The notes under the pieces were generated by a model, which was not told the DNA's origin, searched no databases, and worked only from the letters and a program-made list of their open reading frames with translations. Below are positions 23,623-36,200 of a stretch of DNA of 64,000 bases, one piece after another (the stretch's first letter is position 1; each line of letters begins with the position of its first letter). Origin of the DNA: Spisula solida (Eukaryota; Mollusca; Bivalvia; Venerida; Mactridae); the NCBI GenBank assembly GCA_947247005.1, contig OX365948.1, positions 33,174,601 to 33,238,600 on the forward strand. Reading direction: 5' to 3'. The position numbers and the translations under genes were made by a program.

Positions 23623-25116
23623 TTAATTGTTATATATCTCTCAGTCTGGAATTACTAGAATGTCTGTACCTTCAGCTTGGAAGGTAAAAAGTACTCTGGA
23701 GTGCTGTCACAGATAGAAAATGGTATCAAACTTCTGACAAATGGAAAAAGATCTTAAAAGTCACCATTCATCATTAACACAGGGAACTTGAAATCTGTAC
23801 TACGTAGTCAAGAAACTCAACTGACTCGACAGTGTTTCTATCCTGATTTCATTATGAGCCGATACATAAAATTCATGAAAACATCACATTTTTATCAGAC
23901 AATGAATATACATTTTTAGTTTTACAATAATAGCACAATTAACCCTTTACTCCATATATGACTATATAAGACTAGTTTAACTGTGTACACCATTCCCATA
24001 TACACTGAATTCCATAAATGAATAGACAATCCCCTTTGAGACTCAATAAAACCTTGCACTTCATACATATTGCCACCAGGGTAAGAGAGAACCCATTTTT
24101 TTCTTTTGTATGTCGGAACAGAAGTACGGGTACTAATTTCAGACCTTCTGTCAGAAATAATCAAATGTGTTTGTTCAGACGACTGTACATGTGTTTGTAA
24201 ATAAGACTTTGACCAGTCGTCATTGCGCTGGAATTTCATGTAAACTGTTTTTTTCGGTTTCCTGACATACTCCGGTTGCTCATGAAGATCTGCCTCTCCT
24301 AAAGATTACCTCGTCTTCAGAGTAGTAGATCACTAGGCGGTATAGGTTTTATCGAACCTGAAATGAGAAATAACATGAACAAGTTAACCATTGATCACAC
24401 ATATAAAAGCCTTGACAAGCTTGCTGTCTCAAAGTGGCTTCTTTTTAATATCTGACTGAGTGTGCTACTGTTTGTTTGGCTTTCATTAAATAAACTTTCC
24501 AACTCAAGTATGGGCTGGTGAAGCATAAAAGTTTTATTGTAGTTAAACTATTATTGATATATAATAGTATGTGTAAAATAAATTATGCTAAACATATTTC
24601 AAACAAGCAGAATATGGAACAAAAACATGTAGGCCTACCAATATGTTAGCTCTTAACACTTTTAGGTAAATCTATAATGTCAAGAGTATTTGATCATGGA
24701 TATTTTCCAATAAAAATATCAAATATTGCATTAGCAAAGTTCAGGATGACCTGACAACAACGCATTATATAAAAATATACTTTTCAGTTGAGTTATACTG
24801 GTTTAAACAAGTCCCATCATGATCCGTCCGAATATTAAGCTATATCCGAAATAGATACAGTTTTGTCATTTTGACAATTTATTCGTTTCGTAGTAGTTAT
24901 CAGATTCCAAAACGGACGGTAATGGGTAAGGACATTGACGAATTGAACATAATTATGCAAATATAACTATTAACAGCTGCGTTTTGCATAGCAACAGCCT
25001 TAAATAGGTCATCCTCCTGGAAAATCGCAATATTCGCATTCGTGCAGTCGAAACAAATTATCATATCTTCTGTATCATCGGTTACATTGAAACCTTACCT
25101 GCATCTGTCGACCCAT
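23623..25116. other. No gene recognised
   Basis: No coding motif, terminal repeat or tandem array was detected. The overlapping frames at 23922-24239 and 24018-24200 on opposite strands have no domain. Confidence 0.45.
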
Positions 25117-25435
25117 TTTTATGCCCCCCTATCGATAGATGGGGAGGCATATAGTGATACACCTGTCCGTCCGTCCGTTCGTTCGTTTGTCCGTTCGTCC
25201 GTCCGTCCGTTCGTCCGTCCGTCCTGGTTAACACAAATTGACCGTTTCTTCTAGCATTAATATGGCTTGCTACAAAGCTTTCATACTTGCATGGATGTTG
25301 TGTATGAACACTCTCCACACGCCAGTATCACCTAACCCCATTTTGACCTTCACCTTGACCTAATTTTGAACTTAGTCTTATTTATGGACAAGGCTTCCAC
25401 AGGGGGCATAAGCGTTTATTGAACGCAGTCTTGTT
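25117..25435 (+). mobile_element. Short repeat element with CCGT microsatellite, copy 1
   Basis: Starts with a palindrome, TATGCCCCCCTATCGATAG followed by ATGGGGAGGCATA. A (CCGT/TCGT)n microsatellite follows at about 25163-25222. Then comes one core unit (ATTGACCGTTTCTTCTAGCA through TTGACCTAATTTTGAAC), and it ends with a small GCGTT-loop-AACGC hairpin plus AGTCTTGTT. The same architecture recurs at 59722-60848 with more core units. No target duplication was identified. The hairpin end recalls Helitron-type termini, but the CTRR end is not evident. Confidence 0.75.
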
Positions 25436-25775
25436 CCTTCTACTATAGTCCGTCGGAAATCTTAATAAGCTGCATGATCTCACTTTTTTAGCAAAAATTA
25501 CCGGTGTCGTCCATCTTTAATTGTCATTTTGGGGGAGCAGTTATTTTATATTAAAGGCATGATAGTGATTTCCCCTGAATTAGAATGACATTCGTTCTCA
25601 GCTTAACTCGAAATAGCACAATTCGACTTCTGTAATAAGCAATTACCCTTGTAAACAGTCAAACTCTAATAATATAGGTTTACATCTAGTATAATACGAG
25701 AATGCCAATAGCATACACGTGATCATTTTTAAAGGCTGGACATATTTATTTACACAAAGAGACTTGCAAGTAGAA
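25436..25775. other. No gene recognised
   Basis: AT-rich spacer between the microsatellite element and the inverted-duplication arm. Confidence 0.45.
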
Positions 25776-26076
25776 TACATAGAAAAGCATATTAAATAAA
25801 ACACTAAGACAAAGCATGTATAAGAAAGTCAAGCATAGCATTTACACCAAGAAAACGCAGTAACCATAAGAGACTTGCAAATAGAATACATACGAATTCA
25901 AAATAAGATTATACAATTATGACGAACCATACATAGAACATAATGCATGGCGTTTGCATCAAGTAACTTGCAATAACCACTCATAGAAGTGCAATCTAGA
26001 TAGATACATGTATGACGAAACATGAATAAGAACGTAATTAGGATCAATAGACATACGGCGGAAATTCCCTTCCATA
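25776..26076 (-). repeat. Inverted duplication, right arm
   Basis: Reverse-complement partner of 20868-21170, about 5 kb away. Similarity starts abruptly at TTCCCTTCCATA (26076) and fades near 25776. The intervening DNA is not palindromic. Confidence 0.8.
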
Positions 26077-26494
26077 TTACAGGGCGGGTAACTTTTATTT
26101 ATACTGTAATGTGCTATAAGGTTGTCTATTGGGTGAGTGTGAGGTTTGGTGCACTGTAAAACGTTTAAGCCCCCATTGAAATTTGTCGCTTTCCGTACCA
26201 AAGTGGAAGCCCTTTGATCAATCTTCCTCTATGTATGTATTGTCCACTTTATAGTAAAAATACAACAATACAAAATTATTTCGCCATTGTGCTTTTTGTT
26301 GAACTTCATTACAGTTCAGTTCATTTTGTATGTGTCATTCTTATCTTCGTTGTCAAGCACAAGGCTGCTTCGTATCTTTCTAAATTGCATGTACACTATA
26401 GTGTATATGTTGTAGATTGTCCTTGTGGTGTGTGGTGTCCGGTTGTTGTTTTCTCGTCACATGGCTCTCGTTCCGTTTTAGTTTGACTGACTGA
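26077..26494. other. No gene recognised
   Basis: A 90-codon plus-strand frame (26214-26486) is open but has no recognisable motif. Confidence 0.4.
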
Positions 26495-26605
26495 GGCGGC
26501 ATACTTTCAGGACGGGATGCCGTGTTTTTAATGTTTTGTGTGTTTTTAATGTTTTCTGTGCTCGGCTGGTTAAGTCGAGTGCTGCCTTCCCTGTCTGACT
26601 TAATA
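26495..26605 (-). repeat. Fragment of leucine-repeat module family
   Basis: On the minus strand, GACAGGGAAGGCAGCACTCG through CCAGCCGAGCACAGAAAACA matches 5283-5335 and 38370-38415. Only the leading block is present, without the leucine-repeat array. Confidence 0.6.
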
Positions 26606-27012
26606 TAAATTTTTTGCGATGCATTGTATTTTGTATCTAGACGACTGGACAGAACACTGTTTTTTTAATATATACTTTTTAAGAAAACATCAAATTGCTA
26701 TACAAGGGAGCTATTTCAGAAAGGCTTTGTAGGGGAGCAGTTTTGTCATGTTTTGATCATTCTCGATTAATCGTAATATATACGATCATTCTTGTAACAT
26801 CGTAGCTTAACCGCGCTCATACGGTCGAATATAACTATTACCATGAATTATGATTCGACATATCTATGGTGTCATTTTCCTTTTTGGCGACATGATTATT
26901 GTGATATATAATGAGTTTCGACTGAAAAGGCAAGTTAAGAAAAGAACTACGTCTTAGGTGTAGGTATACTTCGATATATTGTAGAATTAATACGTACCTT
27001 AGTAACTTTGTA
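26606..27012. other. No gene recognised
   Basis: AT-rich; no feature detected. Confidence 0.4.
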
Positions 27013-27260
27013 TCAGACATTGATAATTACGTATGTCCACATTGTGGACTATGTTTTAGGAAGACGTATAGTTTAAATCGACACGTCGATGCAATGTATG
27101 CGAAACATGCAGGGACTTTTTTGTTCCGGTAAACCATTTCAAAATGTCCACTATTTGAAAGTCTACATAGCTTCAAGAACAAAGGACCAAAACATTATGA
27201 TTGTACTTCATGTGGGGATTTCGAGAGTGCATATTTCTTTGTCAAATACTAGCAAAAAAA
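27013..27260 (+). pseudogene. Decayed C2H2 zinc-finger ORF
   Basis: Three frames in succession show zinc-finger-like units. The first reads Y-V-C-P-H-C-G-L-C-F-R-K-T-Y-S-L-N-R-H, the C-x2-C, Phe, Leu, His pattern, with the last His displaced (spacing 7 instead of 3-5). Next, C-N-V-C-E-T-C-R-D-F-F in another frame gives a C-x2-C and an aromatic residue. Then Y-D-C-T-S-C-G-D-F-E-S-A-Y-F appears. Stops and shifts separate them, so no protein is made. It could be a fragment of a host zinc-finger gene or of a mobile element carrying fingers. Confidence 0.5.
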
Positions 27261-27965
27261 CAATAAGTATAATTCCATAACATGATGGTCAGTATTAAAC
27301 TTTGTCAAGAAAAAACTAGATAATTCACGATTGACAAGTATTCATAATTTTGTCGCTGACAGTCAAGATTCAACCTAATCTAATAAAAGATGAAACAATA
27401 AGATTGTAAAGATATTGAGTAATCTTCTTTTTATGTTTTACTTCATGAAAATTTTAAGAGATGTATCGCAGTCAAAAATATTCAAATCTTTTTATTGAAC
27501 CCTCAGACACGAAGTTGATCGGCACAGTGTTGCAGTCATACCTCGGGTCTATAACGTCCATCACTGAGTCAATCGGCATAATGTATTCATTTTCTAAAAC
27601 CATTGTTTGGGTTTCAACAAGTCTCACTATATACTGATCAAAACTTCAAACCCACCATTCTACCTGGAAATTTTAATGATAAGAAACCATTGTTATCAAG
27701 TTGTTGTACATATTTAAGAGCAGAATATTTTATTTTATTTAGAATATTTTATTTATCCAATCAAAGGGTCATATTACATGACATGTGAATCACGATATAA
27801 AAAAGCTAACAGCAGTAAAACAAAACAAAATGACACAAAAGAAGGATTCTAAAGATTCGCATTATAATAACAATACAATTGCTAAGGCAAAATAAAGAGA
27901 CATAAAGATTAAAAAAAAATTAAAGCATCTCCACGAGCAACATTTTATTTATTGATATAAATATA
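27261..27965. other. No gene recognised
   Basis: AT-rich; no coding motif or terminal repeat. Confidence 0.45.
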
Positions 27966-28711
27966 CACTCGGCAAAACTTATAAGTACACACATTGTTTT
28001 ACCGTTAGACCTTTCTTAATTTTTTATTATGTTTGCATGAAATGTGGTGTACATGGTATTGACTATCAGAGGACTTGATAAAATAAGTTTTTTTCTTCAA
28101 AATTAAATAAATACAGCAGTTCATTGAACCATGAAACATCAAAAAGTGTACAATAGCCGAGAAATTGACGCGTTTGATCAAATTATTTTTATGTATGGTA
28201 AATTTGAATTTTAGATTTATCGTCAAATTAAAAAAAAAACACAAAATAATTCGATTTTTCACACAACAACATGGTGATTTTTTACTTTTAAGAACATTTT
28301 TTGTTATGGTCAACGGGAGTTAACCATGTCTGAAATTGCATTTTTGATCCAAAGTTGATATTTCTAAACCTAGATTGGGCTTGTTCCTATTATTGTGTTC
28401 TTTATAACTGTGTCCGTGATAAGAACATAGACTTGAAACCGAACTGTATCAGCGCAGCAGGACAATATGTACATTAGCAACCTGACAATCGCCCGATGAA
28501 TACACGACAATATTGTGTGATTTTAGATTCTGCTGATGTCATCATTAGTTTATTCTGTTTGTGACAATTTTAATCAGATGTTTACAACATTGATTGTATT
28601 GTAATCCCAAACATCTAATCTACATCTGTTGAAATTTTCTGCAAGATCAAACACGTATTGACCAAACTATAGGCAATTAAACAAGTGTGTACTTATAAGT
28701 TTTGCCGAGTG
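27966..28711. mobile_element. MITE family M3, copy 1
   Basis: Terminal inverted repeats of about 26 bp begin CACTCGGCAAAACTTATAAG and are perfect at both ends. The left flank is TA; the right flank begins TGTA, so the duplication is imperfect here. The second copy (57945-58616) has TA on both sides. The interior aligns with that copy along most of its length. The minus-strand frame at 28005-28313 is Lys/Phe-rich and has no transposase motif. The element fits a non-autonomous Tc1/mariner type. Confidence 0.8.
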
Positions 28712-30309
28712 TGTATATTCATGCTAGATCCTTATGTTAGTTCAATAATAATTTCATGAATTTCTAAGAATGCTTGGAATCTAAAATGGCAAAAGAATGC
28801 GATATTTATCCAATAAAATATATGGCTATAAATGAGACTCAAATAGATCTAATTAGACCAATGAAATACAGTCAACTTTCCTTGAATTTGTTGCTGTGTA
28901 AAAGTCAGACTACTTGGATAACAAGATAGATCTTTTGTTATAAATTTCAATCAAGTAATTTGAGAATACAATTAAAATATCAGGATCTGCATTAGACATT
29001 AACCAGATAAATATTTGCTGGTACCGACGGTGCGTTTTATACCCATACTTTCAACAGACTTTATAGTTTTATCTTATTTACTTTCTTCTATAAACGCGTT
29101 TCTTCATTTAATGCCTCTACCACGTATTGGAAGAGTACATTTGGCCCCAATCAATCCGGTAGTAAGTCAGTTTTTCCAAATATGTTCTGTCTCGTATAAC
29201 TGGTATATAGCATTGTTGTATCTTTGTATTTTGAATTGAAATAATATTCAAAAGATGCATTTCTACTTGAAAAGCAAAGAAGCCTGACATATTGTTGATA
29301 TTTTTATTATACATGTAATATCATCGGGTATTATGGCCTCAATGTTTTCAAATATGTTTATTTTTTCAAATATGTTTTTACTTGACAATGATTACACTGT
29401 GATTCTTATAGTGGTTAACAACTGTTTGTGATATTTCTTAACACAATCGTCATATATATGTAATCACTTAATCTATTGCCATTGCTCATTATGTACATGT
29501 ATTCACTCAAGTTAACAAAGTGTAAAAGAAAACAAACAAGTCATTAAGCAGATAGATTTATCTTTGTACTTTGGAACTTTGATTAGTTTTGGCATATGAC
29601 TATCAATTACGAAACACTGTTTTCGTCAATGCCCATTCATGGTCGGCAATAACTTGCATTCGTTTCTACGGGCTTATAAAAACCGGCGTACGACATTACG
29701 GCTCTCATACATCGTTTCTTCGCGAGCTTGCACTTTTACAATAGTCATGAGTCATGGCTTGTTTTTTCAAGATTGGTCCTTTTCTGATGTAATTATCGGC
29801 TTAATGTACATATTTGATACGTCAAAATGTGTATCTTTCTCAGAAGACGGCCCTCGCCTTTGTTTCAGGAAATTCCATCCAGTAATAAGAAAATAAACAC
29901 GAAAAAGTGTTAACCGAGTCGAGGGTTAATTCTCTTGATTTTCGGTTCACCAAAATACCATTTGGTCACGTGGTATGGCCACAGTGAGGAAGAAGCTACG
30001 TTTTACACATTCCCATTATTTGCTTCGTTGTCTAAATAGCGGAGTAATTCCATTTGCTGTCACTTTTTAGATTTTCCCTTATTGAACGTACCGTTGGTAT
30101 GGGAACTAAGTACCAAAACAGCAATAACTATTGTCTATTCGTTATTGGCATGTAATTAAATAAATGCCTTTGTTTGTAAGAAATGACAAAAGGTTATCAA
30201 CAAGGTTCTTTTATTGCGGAGTTCTTGTCACCATAGTTTTATTCTGATTGGGCTACTTAATACAATCCAGAGTATATATGCTTATATAAACTATAAAGTT
30301 CGAAAAATA
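28712..30309. other. No recognised gene; one unassigned 85-codon frame
   Basis: The frame 29639-29896 (plus) starts M-V-G-N-N-L-H and is mixed in composition with no known motif. Splice signals and conservation cannot be judged here. The rest is AT-rich. Confidence 0.35.
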
Positions 30310-31142
30310 TCCAAAGGACTTTACATGCAATTAGTATTTGCCTTGTATTTGCAAAATTATTTTTCAATTTCGACAGGTAATAACTGCTAATACTGGTTGG
30401 ATCCGGAAAGAATATATAAAGGTGTACTTCCTTTCATGCTAACTAATAGTCTGACGAAGTTTGAAGACTGTTGCACATTTACCTCTAAAATAACTGACGC
30501 CACAAGTCAAATTGTATCAAATTTCATAATTCCAAGGGCAATAACTCTGCTAATTTTGTTCGTTTCCAAATAAAAAGATACTGATGCACAACAACTCATG
30601 TTGACTAATATACCTATGAAGTTTCAAGGCTAGCTCTGTTAATTATTCAAGTAACTACGACATAACACTGGGCCGCCGGCCTGTTCATTAACACAAATTA
30701 CTCTGAGATTATAGTTACTGTATCTACAGAAAACGCCTATAATGAAAGGTGTGTACACAATTAAATGATCTATCTGTCTATGATCTATCAACTTTCACTT
30801 CAAATCATCCAATAAATGCAACGGCCATATTGAACGTTAGATCCACGCGATAACTCTAACAGTATGTATTAACAACATATATTAGCAGACTTTGTTCGAT
30901 TGAAAGCACGTTCATCACTCGAACCAGAGATTATAAGGATACCGAGAAACGCGAGAAAGTTTGTTATAACCCAATGCGCCAGATTGATCAACTATGAACA
31001 ATAACCTGCTTGATAAATTATTAACTCCTTTCACAGAAGTTGGCTAATCCGATTTCCGATCACATTACCGTGAATGACAATAGAAAATCACCTAGTGAAT
31101 GCAAGTTTTATCTCCCTGCTATACATTTGTCCAAAAGCATTT

Positions 31143-31734
31143 GAGCAAGTCTCCAGGAAAACCTGCTATTTTGACAAAAATATTGATTTTGACATTTTCC
31201 ATAGTCTTAAAGGCTAATGTTAATGAAGCAAAGTGCTAAAGAAATTTTGTTAATATCTTGTGTTTTAAGGAAGTTACAGCTGTTTTGGCGCTTTTTGTGT
31301 GACGTCGCAAACGTCATTAAAACGTTATTCGTCGTTACTGTAAAACATATTTCATAATTACACCATTTAGTCAATTTTTGACATTAATTATTCAAAATAG
31401 TGTCATGTTTTAGAATTATGTTTTACTTTTTCAAAATATATTAAAATCAAAAGTGTTTGCATTATAAGTAAGGCTACAACTGTTTTAAACAACTAACCCC
31501 TCGTTTTTCTCAATCGAAGTACTTTTCCGGCATTGGGCACCATAGCAAGGAAGTATGTGATTTCGATATAATTCATGAGAAATCTTAAAGCTAAGATATG
31601 GTACTATATGAGGAAATTACTTAAAGTAGAATCAATGGATATGTATTTGTTCTTACTTAAGAGCTTTTATAAACCTTGTTACATAATAATAATTACATAA
31701 TGTCATTATAGCAGGTTTTCCTGGAGACTGGCTC
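31143..31734. mobile_element. MITE family M1, copy in segmental duplication B
   Basis: 592 bp. The left terminus GAGCAAGTCTCCAGGAAAAC has one mismatch to the family, and the right end is its inverse; the TIR is 27 bp. The target duplication is ATTT (31139-31142 and 31735-31738). Copy A of the segmental duplication keeps the uninterrupted site at 818-821. The interior matches 48009-48598 in opposite orientation, including GACGTCGCAAACGTCATT. It is non-coding. Confidence 0.9.
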
Positions 31735-32968
31735 ATTTATTTTCAATACAGATCAAAGAAGAACGTTACCAAAAAATTAAAACATGTTACGATAGTTCGG
31801 AAGGAAACATTTTACGAAAGTTCGTATAAGATCAAAACAAATGAATGAATTGTAAATGTATCTTCATTATTCCAAAAAAATATCCTAAATGTTAAAAATC
31901 GTCGTGCAGGATTGGCGTCTACAGGTGCAAATCGAACTAAAAAGCATGAACAGTGTTCAAGTATAGTGTGAGCTTTAAATACCGACTGTTATACGTGGGT
32001 CCAGAAATGTTGCTCACATGGTTGTCCTGATCAGACTCTTAAGCTCTGACAAATTGGTGTAAATATAATTATAGAAGATAACGCGCATGACTGGTGAGCT
32101 TATGACAGGGAGGCTGTGTGAATCAATGCCTTTATTTTCTATCATATATAAACTATCAGCTGCGAAATAAAGAAAGCTTCAATTAACAGCATGTAGATCA
32201 GCAGTCAATCGCATACGATCGGATATTGTTACATAATTGAGAAGTTTCCATCCAGTGTAATTAGACATTAAGCCACCACAGTTTCTGTCAGCAAAGACAC
32301 CACGATTCTAGGGATGATCTATAAAAACATCAGTACATTTGTATTAGAGACAATGCTTAAAGACGATGATGCCAACCTAAATCAATCATGCTGTGACATG
32401 CACTCAACATCGAACATCGACATTGCTATAGTTTAAAGAGTGAATTGAATGTGACACATTTACTGGGGTTGAAACACTGATCAATGAAAGGAGTATGTTT
32501 TTGTCTTGATCTGTAGTTACTGTTTCTTAATTAGTTTAAACAATATTTAATTTCATGAAGCATACTGTAGAATCTGGTAAGTAAGCGCATATTTGAATAT
32601 AAGCGCATACCAAATATTAGCGCAAACGGCCTTACCGTCAAACCATACTGGATTATAAGCGCGTGCAATATTCTTACCAATACAATACAATACCTTTATT
32701 TCATAATTTATACCAATATTACCATAATATAGTCTCAAAAGTAGGCGCATATTCGCAATATTTTGAGCAGGCAACTAATGCGTCTGATAGATGTAGTTAA
32801 CGGCTTTATGTATACAATAATTGTATAGCTTGTATATAAGGTGACACGTGATGTTACCTGTTTACCTGTTGAATAGCCGATGGGTGTTAATCGATTTTGA
32901 TGTCTATATGTATGATAACACGTTAATCGTTTACGATAATCACGCTTTTTCAATAGAAAACAATAAGT

Positions 32969-33071
32969 TATAGTTAGAACATACTAAGTAAATTTTAATG
33001 AATAAAAAGGGCGGAGCGAGCGAAGCTAGTCCTTTTTAGTAATTAAAATTTACTTAATATGTTCTAACTAA
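32969..33071. repeat. Nested hairpin, about 45-bp arms
   Basis: AGTTAGAACATACTAAGTAA followed by ATTTTAAT is mirrored at the right by ATTAAAATTTACTTAATATG and TTCTAACT. The arms enclose AAAAGG-GCGGAGCGAGCGAAGCTAG-CCTTTT. It is close to a full palindrome and could form a strong cruciform. Confidence 0.75.
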
Positions 33072-33229
33072 CTTAGAATATAACATTCTGCATTCTGATT
33101 GGCCGATAGAAAGTAGCGCCTAGGCATGACGTCAAGTCTGTGAAGAGAAAATTTTAATGATTAAATTTTCATTTAACCGCCAAAATTCGGCGTTTTCATT
33201 GGCTCATAATGTAGGTTATATTCTAAAAC
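33072..33229. repeat. Nested short foldback with inverted CCAAT boxes
   Basis: The end TTAGAATATAACATTCTGCA is mirrored imperfectly by TAATGTAGGTTATATTCTAA. Just inside are GATTGGC and, inverted, ATTGGCT, with ATGACGTC between them. The element abuts the preceding hairpin, so two foldbacks lie side by side inside the 32565-33849 element. Confidence 0.6.
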
Positions 33230-36200
33230 TGCGTAAATCACAAATATTGTTTGCGTGTTTTTGTTAAATTTACCATCCGTGTGTAAGTGTTATAAATATT
33301 GTGAAAATCTGTGAAAAGTATGGATAAATCTACGCTTAAACGTAAATCATATTCTAGGGAAAAATAGAAATTCTAGATTTCTTTAAAAGATGTGGTAATC
33401 AATGCAGCACATGCAAGGAATATGACCTTATAATAAGACTTTGAGCATTATCAAATACATCATTATAATTCATGCATAGCTTATCGTTTGAAATTCAATA
33501 TAATAATTCACATTTACTTTCCTTTTGTCTCTATCAGTTGTACAAAAAATATAATATATCAAAAGTAGGCACATACGGCTTGAAAATAAGCGCATATTAA
33601 ATAACATGAAGAAGTTTATTTCGAATTCAAAAGGCCATATGGCCCTAGAGAACATCAATATACAATACACAATTTTTACAATGACACAACAAAATGACAC
33701 TATTTAGCAACATAAATGCAACAGAGTGAGTGCGTGTAAATATAAACGCATGTTATCGGGCCTAAATATCAGCGCATATCGAATATAAGCGCATATAAAT
33801 GTCACTAAAATTTGTATAAGCGTATGCGCTTACTTACCAGATTCTACAGCATTAGAAACGAACGTTACTGTAACTCTTTAATGTTTGTGTAATAGTTCCC
33901 ATTGACTGAACTACTCACAGCATATAAACCTTATCACGGTTTGACTTATTGGGAGACTACATAATTTAAAGTGTACGACTTATTGCGATAACAAAGTTAA
34001 CACGTTCATACACTGTGTGTTTTAATGCACCCTTGTAGACCAAGGGCATTAACATCGGCTACGTTATTTACAAAACAACCCTCATGCCGGCTTGTTTACA
34101 TCCCATGATTCGATCTTCATACCGAATGTGAAGATTGTACCTCTGAGACGCATAAAACGACCGAAATGTGCGCATAAATGCCTGAATATCTGCATAAGTA
34201 TTTGACCTCTGTATAAAACCTGAACAATGACCTGAACTTCAATCAACTGTGCCAGTATTGGGTATGATAAAAACATAAATATCCGATACTGGTTTTTCTG
34301 GTTAGAACAAATGATTTTATATTGTCTATATAACCGGAGCACCGATGTGGATACGCATACATGAAGTAATGACAACATAAAAACACATGTTCGATTTTGT
34401 GCACGTACAGAGCCCGTATGGTAAATCGATAAAAGCCGTCAATTCGATTCTTCCTCGCTATGTGGGGTACTTACTACCGGTAGAAAAGCCATGCTTGGTG
34501 CTCATCACCGACGGGTAAAGTTTTCAAATGACTAAATAGGTACCCAAAGCTTCCTTATACTGCAATGCAGCAAATACTGACTCTGACATTGCCTTGTGCA
34601 GCCATTATTGTCAGTGCTGGCAGGGACCCTATATATACTCGGTCCCAGGTACGGGGTACCTTGGGCACTGCAGGTAACAACTTTTGTCTTCTATATTATT
34701 AGGTATCTATCACAACAATGACTTGTTTTCGGTATTTGACTATATATATAATATTCCATTCAATGTTGCTACATATATTATGTCAATCATTCCACGTACC
34801 TTAATATTTAAGGCATTGCTGCATTTTAGGAACGCAATTACAGAGATTCATACAATTAACTACGTTCAAAGAATTAAATATTCTAATTTGAAGATAAATC
34901 GCTAAGGTTTTCCTTAGGACCGTGCTGATATAGATGGTAATGATAGTACTTTGACCTAAAAATCATTGACCTCAAAGTGTTCAGTATACAGCCGATTTGA
35001 TGCACATCATTAAGTGTATGCATTGCTTCAAGACTGACACGTACTTTAAAAAATCATGGTGGATTCAAAGCATTAATCATTTCAAATTGCTCCTTGGACG
35101 CCTGAGCTCTCTTTCACACTACACATGCCTATAAGGTCTCCATTTTCTGACTTTATCCCACCCACGTCATCAAACAAAGCATGGTCAAAAACGAGTTTTC
35201 AAAAGTCTCACCAGGCTGCAATATTGTACATGCATATACTATGAACAAAGAGACATGTTCTGTCTAGAATTATCAAAAGAATTCATAAAATGAATTTCAT
35301 CCAATATCTTCAATTTAGGGAATTACTAACCCCACCCACTATTAACATGTAACACCTTAATTTATAAAAGCGCTCATTTATCATCTAGGGAAGAAACCTA
35401 TCGAACCTTCATAAGCGGTATACCAAATGTTAGAAGAAAACTCCATAATTTAAACTACTTAGTGTCATCGGCTTCTCGTTGTTTTAGATTTTTTGAATTA
35501 ATGGAGACATATTACTCCACCCACTTTGTAAAACCAAACAAGACCACCAAAAATTAAAAAAAAAAACATGTCAACCTCAAATTTTCTTAATTCAATAATA
35601 TCATTAGAAAACAATATGATTTCTTAGTATCTTCATGGTTTTACTTTTTGCCTGGATTTACCCCACCCACTGTGTGCCCATAGCAATAACTCAAAACTGC
35701 TTTCTTTGTACATTTTAACCAACAAAATGTATTCTACATAAAAGTTTAATACATAAAATCATTTAAATGTAAAATATACTGTTCGCTAACTTTATGTCTA
35801 TTTATTGGTCATATTGTTATGTGCTTCCAAACCATCTCAAATTATATTTTTGATTTGTTGAATATTGATTTCCTGACCCTTATCAAAGTTTGAGTATTAT
35901 TGTAACCAAAGTTAACATTTCAATTTCCACTGGTCATTGGGTTACCTAAAGAACGCTGCGGTCGAGTCTCCCTGGAGAGACTTTTTCTCTCCTGGTGGGT
36001 GTGGAGCCAACATCGAGGCTCATAATGTCGTCTTTGTCAAGGTAACTGATAAGCTATATCTGCAGGAACCTCTGTGATAAGAGAAACATGAACATGTTTG
36101 TCCCTTCTCCATCCTCATGCTCAGTAAGATCTAAAATACACCAAAACGGAACACATTCTGTTATCACAGAGGCTTGAATGCAGCACCAACATCTGAAGCA

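Larger units (their letters stand above)
32565..33849. mobile_element. 1285-bp TIR element with subterminal repeats
   Basis: Perfect 27-bp terminal inverted repeats begin CTGTAGAATCTGGTAAGTAA. Variants of ATAAGCGCATA recur at least eight times near both ends, a subterminal-repeat layout typical of transposase binding sites. Flanks are CATA on the left and CATT on the right, an imperfect match. No transposase frame is present. Two smaller foldbacks are nested at about 32969-33229. A terminal fragment of the same family is at 63143-63175. Confidence 0.8.

Noticed and set aside
25042..25318. Overlapping frames reading S-V-R-P-F-V-R and D-G-R-T-D-G-R-T
   Set aside because: They are translations of the CCGT microsatellite on both strands.
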